Assembly (NCBI RefSeq): GCF_007827795.1
Contig: NZ_VITI01000001.1
Span: 930,001-994,000 of the forward strand
From: Azospirillum brasilense
GTDB taxonomy: Bacteria; Pseudomonadota; Alphaproteobacteria; Azospirillales; Azospirillaceae
Direction of reading: 5' to 3'
Length of the DNA stretch: 64,000 nucleotides
Positions 39,281 to 47,272 of the stretch are shown here, piece by piece. The notes below the pieces were generated by a model. That model saw nothing but the letters and a program-made list of their open reading frames with translations. It did no database searches and had not been told where the DNA came from. Numbering within the stretch: position 1 is the stretch's first letter; every line of letters starts with the position of its first letter. The position numbers and the translations under genes were made by a program.

Positions 39281-39578
39281 GCCCTGCCCCCGTCGTTCTC
39301 GCGTTGTTTTTCAGCCTCGGTTATTCAGCCTCGGTTTTTCGCCTCACGCCTTTCTCCCGATGATCACCCGTTCGGGGCGGGCCGCAACCCCTCCACACGC
39401 GCCGGGGTGGGCGCTTTGGCGGTAGCCGGAACGGGGGACGACAAGACGTCGCAGCCTCCCTCCGCCTGCAGTCGCGTGTGCGGAATCGCCGGGGCGGTTG
39501 ACACGAACCGCATCAAACGTTGAAAAAGAGAATCGAATTGTAGCCATGCAGCTTGGCAGAGCGGGGCGGGGAGCGGCG
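39281..39578. other. 298-base divergent gap with a short tandem repeat
   Basis: Between the PyrE-like and HD-GYP genes. TTCAGCCTCGGTT occurs at 39310-39322 and 39324-39336, two near-tandem copies; the stretch 39345-39430 is unremarkable. A possible promoter for the HD-GYP gene lies in the AT-richer part near 39510-39545. Confidence 0.45.
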
Positions 39579-41213
39579 ATGTCGGACATCCAGGGCTGGG
39601 GCCAGGACGAGGACGACGACCTGCTGTTCGCCGACGAGGACGCTCCGGACCCGTCGTCCGCGACGTCCGGCCCCGCCGCCGCTCCCTGGAAGCTGCTGAT
39701 CGTCGACGACGACCCGGAGGTGCACGCGATCACCCGCGTGGTGCTGAACGACGTGACCTTCGACGGGAGGCGCCTGCAGTTCCTGTCCGCCCATTCGGGG
39801 GGCGATGCGCGGGCGATCCTGAACGATCATCCCGACATCGCCGCCGTCCTGCTGGACGTGGTGATGGAGACGGAGGACGCCGGCCTGCGGCTGGTCCACC
39901 ACATCCGGGAGGTTCTGGGCAACCGGCGGGTCCGCATCATCCTGCGCACCGGACAGCCCGGACAGGCGCCGGAACGGCAGGTGATCGTCAGCTACGACAT
40001 CAACGACTACAAGGCCAAGAGCGAGCTGACCGCCCAGAAGCTGTTCACCACCACGGTGGCCGCCCTGCGCTCCTACCAGCACATCGACGCGATCGAACGG
40101 AACCGGCAGGGGCTGGAGACGATCGTCGACGCCGCCGGAACCCTGTTCGAGCAGCGCTCCATGGACCGCTTCGCCGTCGGCGTGGTGGAGCGGGTCGCCG
40201 CCTTGCTGCCGCGGGCGGCCGGCGCCTTCCTGTGCGCGGTGCCGGCCGGCCTGAATCCGGAAAGCCCAAATCCGGAAAGCCCGGAGCCGGAAGGCCGGCC
40301 GCGGGAGGCGGAGGTGCTGTGCGGAACCGGCGTCTTCGCCGCCGCCGCGGGCCGGCCGGTCAGCGCCGTGTTGCCGGACGCGGCCTGCGCCGACATCGCC
40401 GGCGCCCTGGCGTGGGGCCGCAGCCTGCACCGCGACGACCACAGCGTCGCGCCGTTCCAGACCCGGAGCCCCGGCCCCGGCGCGCTGTTCATCGGCGGGC
40501 ATGGCGGCCTGCCCGACGTCGAGCGTCGGCTGCTGGAGATTTTCTGCTCCCGGATGTCGGTCGGGTTCGACAACGTGGCCCTCTACGAACAGCTCCGCCT
40601 CGCCCAGATCGCCACGGTGCACGCCCTGGGCAAGCTGGCCGAATACAAGGACGAGGTCACCGGTGAGCATGTCCGGCGCATCGGCCGCTGGGCCACCGCC
40701 ATCGCGCGGGAACTCCAGGCGCGGGGCGCTTGCGGCGGCGCGGCGGACGACCTTTTCTGCGAGCTGATCGGGCTGGCCAGCATGCTGCACGACGTCGGCA
40801 AGGTCGCCATCCCCGACCGAATCCTGCGCAAGCCCGGCAAGCTGGACCCCGAGGAGATGGTCCAGATGCGCGAGCACGCCGCCATCGGCGGACGCATCCT
40901 GCGCGACGCCTCCGGCCCGGTCGGCGGTCGCAGCTATCTGACGATGGGAGCGGAGATCGCCGAGAGCCACCACGAGAAGTTCGACGGCAGCGGCTATCCC
41001 CACGGGTTGGCGGGTGATGCCATCCCGCTGTCGGGCCGCATCGTGGCGGTCGCCGACGTCTACGACGCCCTGCTGCACCGCCGCCCCTACAAGGAGGCCT
41101 GGGAACCGGCGGCGGTGGTCGATCTGATCCGCGCCGAGTCGGGCCGGCATTTCGACCCGCGCGTCGTCGACGCCTTCGTCGCGGTTCTGGAGCGCGGCGG
41201 GCCGGAGGCGTAG
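39579..41213 (+). CDS. response regulator with DUF3369 and HD-GYP domains (c-di-GMP phosphodiesterase)
   Basis: A 544-residue protein. The receiver domain (about 37-165) has the acidic pocket DDD and phospho-acceptor D93 in VLLDVVME. A DUF3369 sensor region (about 185-350) follows, then a complete HD-GYP domain with H404-D405 (LHDVGKVAIPD) and G472-Y473-P474 in HHEKFDGSGYP. Such proteins hydrolyse cyclic di-GMP to pGpG/GMP under control of a partner kinase. The start at 39579 has GGGGAG upstream. No kinase is adjacent; the orphan PAS kinase at 29263 is a possible partner (inference). Confidence 0.93.
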   Translation: MSDIQGWGQDEDDDLLFADEDAPDPSSATSGPAAAPWKLLIVDDDPEVHAITRVVLNDVTFDGRRLQFLSAHSGGDARAILNDHPDIAAVLLDVVMETEDAGLRLVHHIREVLGNRRVRIILRTGQPGQAPERQVIVSYDINDYKAKSELTAQKLFTTTVAALRSYQHIDAIERNRQGLETIVDAAGTLFEQRSMDRFAVGVVERVAALLPRAAGAFLCAVPAGLNPESPNPESPEPEGRPREAEVLCGTGVFAAAAGRPVSAVLPDAACADIAGALAWGRSLHRDDHSVAPFQTRSPGPGALFIGGHGGLPDVERRLLEIFCSRMSVGFDNVALYEQLRLAQIATVHALGKLAEYKDEVTGEHVRRIGRWATAIARELQARGACGGAADDLFCELIGLASMLHDVGKVAIPDRILRKPGKLDPEEMVQMREHAAIGGRILRDASGPVGGRSYLTMGAEIAESHHEKFDGSGYPHGLAGDAIPLSGRIVAVADVYDALLHRRPYKEAWEPAAVVDLIRAESGRHFDPRVVDAFVAVLERGGPEA

Positions 41214-41277
41214 ACCAGCCCCCGGCCGCACCGTTCTTTTTTACGAGCCTTGGCCTTTTTACGAGCCCCGGCCTTTT

Positions 41278-43614
41278 TCAAGAGCCTTGGCTGAGCGCCT
41301 CGGCCAGCGCCCGGTCGGGATGGTTCCCGCCGACGATGAGCTGCATGGAGCCGGTCGGCACCTCCACACCCAGTTCCTCGAAGCGCTTCCTCATGCGCCG
41401 GTTGAACTCGCGCGACACGCCCCACTGCCGGGTCGGGCGGGTCTTGAAGCGCGCGGTGATCAGCTGGGTCGAGTCGGGCTGGAACTTGTCCAGGCCCATC
41501 ACCTCCAGCGGCGCCATGATGTCGGGCGCGAACAGCGCGTCGGTTTGCAGGCTCGTGCCGATCTCCTTCAGCAACTCGATCACGCGGTCGGGGTCCTCGC
41601 GGTAGGCCACCCGCACCTCGAACAGGGCGTAGGAGAAGTCCTTCGACATGTTCTTGACGGTGCTGACCGAGTTGAAGGGCACGGTGTGGATGGCGCCCGA
41701 CCCGTCGCGCAGCCGGATGGAGCGGATGGAGATGGCCTCGACCACGCCGGAATGGCCGCCGCCCACATCCACCACGTCGCCGATGGAGATGCTGTCCTCG
41801 AACAGGATGAACAGGCCGGTGATGATGTCCTTGACCAGGGTCTGCGACCCGAAACCGACGGCCAGACCGACCACACCGGCACCGGCTAGCAGCGGCGCGA
41901 TGTTGACGCCCAGCTCCGACAGGGTGATCAGCGACACCATGGTCACCAGCACCACCAGGAAGGCGTTGCGCAGCAGCGGCAGCAGGGTGCGCACCCGCGC
42001 GCTGCGCTCGATCCGCGTGCCGTTGCGGTCGGTGGAGGCGAGGAAGCGCTCGATCATCGCGCTCACCACCTCCCAGGCGACGATGGAGCCGACCAGCAGA
42101 AGGCCGATGGTGACCGTGCTGCGCAGGATGCGCTGGCCCAGCCGCGTGTCCGTCCAGGCCAGCGTGTCGAAGCCCCAGCCGTAGAGGATCATCATCGCCG
42201 CGCCGACCCAGATTACCGTCTTCACCACCCGGTGCAGGAAAGGCAGGTAGAGCGAGGCGCGGTCCTTCAGCGGCGGCAGGGCGCCCTGGCTGTCCGGAAC
42301 CATGCGCAGGCCCCGGCGCAGGCCGCGGTTGATGCCGTTGACCAGCAGCCGGGCGATCACCGCGACCAGGATCGTGGTGCCGGTGGCGCGGGCCAGATAC
42401 TCGAATCCGCCATAGACGTTCAGCACCCAGACGCCGAAGGTCACCACCACGTAGATGATCGCCAGAACGTGCCAGACGTCGGCGAAGCGGCGGCGGGCGG
42501 AGCGCAGGACGGCGCCCTGGCCCTCCGCCTCGCGCTCCGCGGTGGCCGCCGGGTCGCCGTCGCCGGACAGCGGGTTGCCGTGCATCCAGTCGGCGACGAT
42601 GCGGCGGTTCTGCAGGATCAGCGCGATCAGCATCCCGGCGATCGCCAGCCCCAGCAGCTTCAGGAGCGCGCCGTAGGCGCCGAGCGGCAGGCCCAGCACA
42701 TAGGCGCCCTCCGCCAGGAAATAGCCGTAGACGCCGACCGCGGCCAGCCGGCGGACCCAGCGGTAGAGGCGCAGCGCGTTGGCGTCGCCCATCCGCACCA
42801 TCCGCAGGGAGGGCGCGAAGGGCGAGATCAGGATGCGGGCGGCGACCAGCAGGATCTGCAGGATGACGGTGGCGTTGATGACCGCCAGCGCGACCAGCCG
42901 GACGCGCGGCCCCGGCTCGCTGACCGACAGGATGGCGTAGGCGACGACGATGAAGGCGGCGATGGGCGCCAGCTCCAGCAGCGCGCGGCCGAGCAGCAGC
43001 GGCAAGCGCACCAGCAACGTGGTGCCCCGGCGGGCGGCCAGTGCGTTGCGCGGGCGGGCGAGCAGCCAGCCGACGAAGCGCTCGACCGCCAGACCGGCGG
43101 TCAGGATCATCGTCAGCTGGATGGCGATCTGCACCCAGCGGTCGCGGGCGGTCGGGTCGACCATCTGCCGGTTCGCCCACTCGATGGCGCCGGGCAGCTC
43201 CTTGAACACGTTGCCGACCTGGACGAGCTGGCGGCTCAGCACGTCCATGCGCTCGGCCAGGAAGGACAGGGCGCTGGCCCCGATGGTCTCGGGCAGGGTG
43301 CTGGCCGCCGGGGCCTCCTCGGCCTTGGCCTGCTCCAGCCCCCTTTGCGCGGCGACCAGCGCCTTCAACTGCTCGACCAGCCGGGCGCGGGCCGCCGGGT
43401 CCTCCAGCGTCGTGATCATCGCCTGCATCTGCTCGGGCGTCGGATCGGGCGAGGCGGCGGATTCCGCGGGTGCCGCCGCGGCCGGGGCTGGCATGGCGGC
43501 CCCCGGAACCGGGCCGGCGGCCAGCGACGGCGTGGCGAAGCCGGCGAGAAGCAGCAGAAGGACGGCGAGTGCGCCGATGCAAGGGACCGTCCACCGGGTG
43601 CGTGCGCGAAGCAT
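41278..43614 (-). CDS. large MscS-family mechanosensitive channel
   Basis: A 778-residue membrane protein. A signal peptide (LRARTRWTVPC...PSLAAG) and a helical periplasmic region (to about residue 140) are followed by many transmembrane helices. The MscS pore and beta domain near the C-terminus reads AGVVGLAVGFGSQTLVKDIITGLFILFEDSISIGDVV, the conserved TM3 and upper-vestibule pattern. This layout is like YjeP/YbiO-type large MscS proteins that relieve osmotic shock. I chose the ATG at 43614, with AAGGA 5 bases upstream, over a TTG at 43641. It is convergent with the HD-GYP gene. Confidence 0.92.
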   Translation of the reverse strand: MLRARTRWTVPCIGALAVLLLLLAGFATPSLAAGPVPGAAMPAPAAAAPAESAASPDPTPEQMQAMITTLEDPAARARLVEQLKALVAAQRGLEQAKAEEAPAASTLPETIGASALSFLAERMDVLSRQLVQVGNVFKELPGAIEWANRQMVDPTARDRWVQIAIQLTMILTAGLAVERFVGWLLARPRNALAARRGTTLLVRLPLLLGRALLELAPIAAFIVVAYAILSVSEPGPRVRLVALAVINATVILQILLVAARILISPFAPSLRMVRMGDANALRLYRWVRRLAAVGVYGYFLAEGAYVLGLPLGAYGALLKLLGLAIAGMLIALILQNRRIVADWMHGNPLSGDGDPAATAEREAEGQGAVLRSARRRFADVWHVLAIIYVVVTFGVWVLNVYGGFEYLARATGTTILVAVIARLLVNGINRGLRRGLRMVPDSQGALPPLKDRASLYLPFLHRVVKTVIWVGAAMMILYGWGFDTLAWTDTRLGQRILRSTVTIGLLLVGSIVAWEVVSAMIERFLASTDRNGTRIERSARVRTLLPLLRNAFLVVLVTMVSLITLSELGVNIAPLLAGAGVVGLAVGFGSQTLVKDIITGLFILFEDSISIGDVVDVGGGHSGVVEAISIRSIRLRDGSGAIHTVPFNSVSTVKNMSKDFSYALFEVRVAYREDPDRVIELLKEIGTSLQTDALFAPDIMAPLEVMGLDKFQPDSTQLITARFKTRPTRQWGVSREFNRRMRKRFEELGVEVPTGSMQLIVGGNHPDRALAEALSQGS

Positions 43615-43764
43615 CCCTGTCCTTTTCCGTGATTTCAGCAATGCGGGCGTGAAGGCCGGGGACGTTATCCCGTGCCCGCCTCCTTGCCAACCCGCGCAGT
43701 TTCAGACCTTTTTGGGACGGAATTGCGGCCCCGCCCAAGGCGTCGGCGGGCGCCGGACAGGGGG

Positions 43765-45498
43765 TTAAGGGGCTTTCCCGTCCTCCTGGGCGCTGTCCTG
43801 AGCGACATGGCAGGCGACTCGGTGGCCCGGCGCCACGGGGTCGAGCGTCGGGGGAACCTGGGCGCAGCCGTCATGGGCGAGCGGGCAGCGCAGCCGCAGG
43901 GGACAGCCGGTCGGCGGGCGCAGGGGCGACGGCGGATCGCCGTGCAGCGCCGGGCGGTCCAGGCCGGCTGCCGCGATCAGCGCGCGGCTGTAGGGGTGGC
44001 GCGCCCCGGTGGCCAGAACCACGCTGTCCGCCGACTCGACGATCCGGCCGAGCAGAAGCACCAGCGCCCGCCGCGCGATCCCCAGGCCCTCCGCCGCGTC
44101 CTGGGTGGCGTAGAGCAGGGCCAGCCGGCGGCGGCGGCGGATCGCCTGCAGCAGGGCCAGAAAGTCCGCCCGCTCCGACCCGTCGAGCGTTGCCGCCGGC
44201 TCGTCGCAGACCAGCAGGCGCGGCTCCGGCAGCAGGGCGCGGGCCAGCCCGGCGCGCGCCGCCTCCGCCGGACGGAGCGAACCGGGATGGAGGTCGAGGA
44301 CCGCCGCGGGCAGACCGACCTCCTCCAGCGCCTCGGCCAGCCGCGCGGCGCGGTCGGCAGTGGATTGGGCGGCGGATTGGGCGGTGGACCGGGAGGGCCG
44401 CAGCGACTCCAGCGTCTCGGCGAACTGCGCGCCGATGGTCATCAGCGGGTCGAAGGCGGCCAGCGGATCGGGGAAGAGGATTTGCAGGTCCCCCCGTGCG
44501 CGGCGCATCGCCTCCGGTGGGGCGGCGGCGAGGTCGGTCCCCAGCCAGGACACCTGACCGCCGACCGGCGGAACCAGCCGAAGGATGGCGCGGGCCAGCA
44601 CCGACTTGCCGCTGCCCGTCTCGCCGAGCAGGGCCAGCGTCTCGCCCTCGGCCAGCGCGATGGACAGGCCGTCCACGACGGTCAGCCAGCGCTCCGCGCC
44701 GCGCCAGCTCCGCCCCAGCGGAAAGGCGACACGCAGGTCGCGCACCGACAGGATGGGCGGGCCGGAGGGCGCCGGCTCCACCGGGGGCGGGGCGGGGGTG
44801 GGTTCTTCTTCCGGCGCTTCCAGGCGACCTTGAGCCAGGATCAGCCGGCGGTCGGCCAGACCGGAAGGAACCGGATCGGCCTGGATTGGATCGGGTTGCG
44901 GGCGTCCGGCGAGCAGCAGCGCCGTTCCGGCCTCCCGCGTCCAGGCGGCGAGGTCGCTCAGCAGGCGGACGCGCTGGGTGGGGTCGAGCGCGGCGGCGGG
45001 GGCGTCGGCGAGCAGCAGCGCCGGCTCCGCCGCCATGGCCAGCGCCAGCGCGGCCCGCCAGCGCATCGCCTCGCCCAGCTCGTGCGGGTGGAGCGCCAGC
45101 CGGCGCGCGGCGGCGGGCACCTGGAAGCGCTCCAGCGCCTCGGCAGCGCAGCGCAGGGCGGTGCGCTCGTCCATCCCGGACTGGTGGGCCAACAGTTCGG
45201 TGAACTGGGCGCCGATCGTGCGAAGCGGGTCCAGGGCGCCGTCCTGGGTGACCAGGATGCGCCGTCCTTGGATGTGGATGTCGCCCAGCACCGTGACGCC
45301 CTTCGGGGCCAGCCCGGACAGCGCCCGCAGCAGCAGCGTCTTGCCCGCCCCGGCGGCGCCCGACAGGGCCAGCACTTCGCCGGGCTCAACGGCAAAGCTC
45401 AGCCGGTCGAGCAGGATGTCGCGGCTGGTCAGGAGGGATAGCCCCTCCACCCGCAGCGGCGACCGGTCGTCCGGCCCGATCACGTCCGCTCCGCTCAC
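43765..45498 (-). CDS. fused double ABC ATPase of peptide-transporter type with degenerate motifs
   Basis: A 577-residue fusion of DppD- and DppF-like halves. Both Walker A motifs are intact: GAAGAGKT (47-54) and GETGSGKS (292-299). Other sites are not. In the N-half, the LSGGQ signature is replaced by ELGEAMRWR (near 141-147), Walker B has D165-A instead of D-E, and the H-loop is absent. In the C-half, Walker B is normal (CDEP) but the signature reads SLRPAEAAR (407-415), the Q-loop is FPDP, and the switch His is Gln (ATQD). The C-terminal OPP-type CPLRLRCP...C tail remains. The GTG at 45498 overlaps the permease stop (GTGA). Confidence 0.85.
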   Translation of the reverse strand: MSGADVIGPDDRSPLRVEGLSLLTSRDILLDRLSFAVEPGEVLALSGAAGAGKTLLLRALSGLAPKGVTVLGDIHIQGRRILVTQDGALDPLRTIGAQFTELLAHQSGMDERTALRCAAEALERFQVPAAARRLALHPHELGEAMRWRAALALAMAAEPALLLADAPAAALDPTQRVRLLSDLAAWTREAGTALLLAGRPQPDPIQADPVPSGLADRRLILAQGRLEAPEEEPTPAPPPVEPAPSGPPILSVRDLRVAFPLGRSWRGAERWLTVVDGLSIALAEGETLALLGETGSGKSVLARAILRLVPPVGGQVSWLGTDLAAAPPEAMRRARGDLQILFPDPLAAFDPLMTIGAQFAETLESLRPSRSTAQSAAQSTADRAARLAEALEEVGLPAAVLDLHPGSLRPAEAARAGLARALLPEPRLLVCDEPAATLDGSERADFLALLQAIRRRRRLALLYATQDAAEGLGIARRALVLLLGRIVESADSVVLATGARHPYSRALIAAAGLDRPALHGDPPSPLRPPTGCPLRLRCPLAHDGCAQVPPTLDPVAPGHRVACHVAQDSAQEDGKAP

Positions 45499-46316
45499 CG
45501 GCGCCCTCCCGCGGTCGTGGAGAAGGCCGTGGCGAAGGCCAGCCGCATCCCGTCGCCCACCCCGTGCAGCGCCCACAGGGTCAGCGCCAGCAACAGCGCC
45601 GGCCCGGCCAGCGCCACGGCGTCGCCCGCCCGCGCCGCCGCGCCGATGGCGGTTCCCCAGCCGGTCACCCCCGCCGGCAGGCCGAGGCCGAGCAGGCTGG
45701 CGAGGCTTTCCGCCATCAGGGCGCGGGGAAGGGCGGTCCAGGCCGCCGCGGCGAGCGGCAGGACGGCGTTGGGCAGGATGTGGCGGCGCAGCCGGCGCCC
45801 GTTGGGAATCCCGGCGGCCTGGGCGGCGCTCAGGAACTCCCGCCGCAGCAGGGCGCGCAGCTCGTCCCGTGCGATGACGGCCACCGCCGGGGCGGCGATC
45901 AGGGCGGCCACCATCACCATCGGCGCCAGTCCGCGCTGCGGACCCAGCAATCCGCCGACCAGCGGCAGCGCCAGCGCCAGGGGAAGGCCGGTCAGGGCGG
46001 CGGCCGGCGCCATCATCGCCCGCTCCGCCCGTTCGCCCAGGGCCACCGCGGCGGCCGCCCAGAGCAGGCCGAGGGCGGCCCCGCCCAGCCCGGCGAGCAG
46101 CGTGAAGGACAGGCTCTGGTGCCCGGCGGCCAGCGCCGCCCCCACCGGGCCGCCCCCGGCGACGAGGCCAGCCGCGACCGCCAACATCAGCGCGGCCAGA
46201 ACGGTCAGCCCCGCCGCCGCGGGCCGGTGCGCGGTCAGCCGCTGCCCGGCCTTCTGCCAGGGGCCGTCGCGCCAGTGTGGATCAGTGCGGGACTCGGTGC
46301 CGGCGGGTCCGTGCAT
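45495..46316 (-). CDS. ABC permease, DppC-like, simplified
   Basis: A 273-residue membrane protein with about six segments and an EAA-type loop: RREFLSAAQAAGIPNGRRLRRHILPNAVLPLA. The N-terminal HxLGTDxxGRD block of normal DppC proteins is not present; instead residues 50-75 run directly from the first helix to GHQSLSFTLLAGLGG. It therefore looks streamlined. Its ATG shares one base with the upstream stop (TGATG at 46316), and its stop overlaps the ATPase start. The hydrophobic, Ala-rich composition makes similarity hard to judge beyond the fold. Confidence 0.75.
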   Translation of the reverse strand: MHGPAGTESRTDPHWRDGPWQKAGQRLTAHRPAAAGLTVLAALMLAVAAGLVAGGGPVGAALAAGHQSLSFTLLAGLGGAALGLLWAAAAVALGERAERAMMAPAAALTGLPLALALPLVGGLLGPQRGLAPMVMVAALIAAPAVAVIARDELRALLRREFLSAAQAAGIPNGRRLRRHILPNAVLPLAAAAWTALPRALMAESLASLLGLGLPAGVTGWGTAIGAAARAGDAVALAGPALLLALTLWALHGVGDGMRLAFATAFSTTAGGRR

Positions 46317-47017
46317 CAGGCCATCCGGGCGCGTGGATCGATGAAGCCGTGCAGCGCGCCGCCCAGGGCGCTCAGCAGCACGGTGAGGCCGCACATCCCG
46401 GCGAGCGCGGCGAAGGCCATGCCGGTATCCCCGGCGCGCGCCGCCTCGACGAACAGTTGTCCGGCACCGGTGCGGCCGAACAGGCTTTCCACCGCCACCG
46501 CCGCGGTCACCGTTCCGGCCACGGCGCTGCGCAGGCCGCCCATCGCCGCCGACAGCCCCAGCGGCAGTACGAGCCGCCACAGCAGGGCGGAGCCGTCCAT
46601 CCCCCGCCCGCGCGCCGCCAGCAGAACCGTGTCCTCCGCCCCGGCCCGCGCCCGGCCGGCGAGCGTCGCGGCTTGGGCGGCGGCGGGCAGGGCGAGGGCG
46701 GCGAGGCCCAGCAGGACGGGCGCCTTCGCCAGCGTGGCGGCGAAGACCGCGGCCAGCAGAAAGCCCGGCATGGCCGGACCCACCCCGCCCAGGACGGCGC
46801 CCGCTCCGCCCATGACACCGAGCAGGGCACCGAGCACGGTTCCCAGCGCCAGCGCCGGCAGGACCAGCGCCAGCGTCGCCGGCAGGGCGGCCAGCGCGGC
46901 GCCCAGCGCCTCCACCCAGCCGGGCCCCGCCAGCGCGGCCACCACGGCGGCGGCGAGCGCGAGGCCCAGCAGGGCCGGCACCACGGCGAGGACCCGGCGC
47001 AGGACAAGCCTCAGCAT
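46316..47017 (-). CDS. ABC permease, DppB-like, shortened
   Basis: A 233-residue permease beginning MLRLVLRRVLAVVPALLGLAL, as in DppB. It is about 80 residues shorter than usual (compare 315 at 17403): the large periplasmic loop with the PGDP and RxxLGLD motifs is missing, so helix 1 runs straight to an EALGAALAALPATLALVLPAL segment. The EAA loop is reduced (AARGRGMDGSALLWRLVLPLGLS). It is first of a three-gene coupled operon (DppB-, DppC-, ATPase-like) with no binding protein. It may be decaying or adapted to a new substrate. Confidence 0.7.
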   Translation of the reverse strand: MLRLVLRRVLAVVPALLGLALAAAVVAALAGPGWVEALGAALAALPATLALVLPALALGTVLGALLGVMGGAGAVLGGVGPAMPGFLLAAVFAATLAKAPVLLGLAALALPAAAQAATLAGRARAGAEDTVLLAARGRGMDGSALLWRLVLPLGLSAAMGGLRSAVAGTVTAAVAVESLFGRTGAGQLFVEAARAGDTGMAFAALAGMCGLTVLLSALGGALHGFIDPRARMA

Positions 47018-47272
47018 CGGCCCCGCCGGGAGCGGGCGGCCGTGACCGGCGGAATCGGGGGGACGGGCAAGCGGATCACAACAGGCGGGTCATGCGACAA
47101 TGGCGGACACGAATGGAGTCCTCCTGACGGTACCCAGGTCCCGGCCGGTCGGGCAATGGAATTTCGCCTCTCGGCGGGGTGCGGGGAGGGTTGGGCGGCT
47201 GCGGTGTTGTTCGGGCATTCGCCTTCCTGGCCGGTCGCAGCCCGTCCCGGACGCACCATATGTGAAACCCCG

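Noticed and set aside
46277..47272. N-terminal extension of the PLD/VTT frame into the ABC operon
   Set aside because: Runs antisense through the permease gene with low-complexity sequence; the protein fold begins after 47273.
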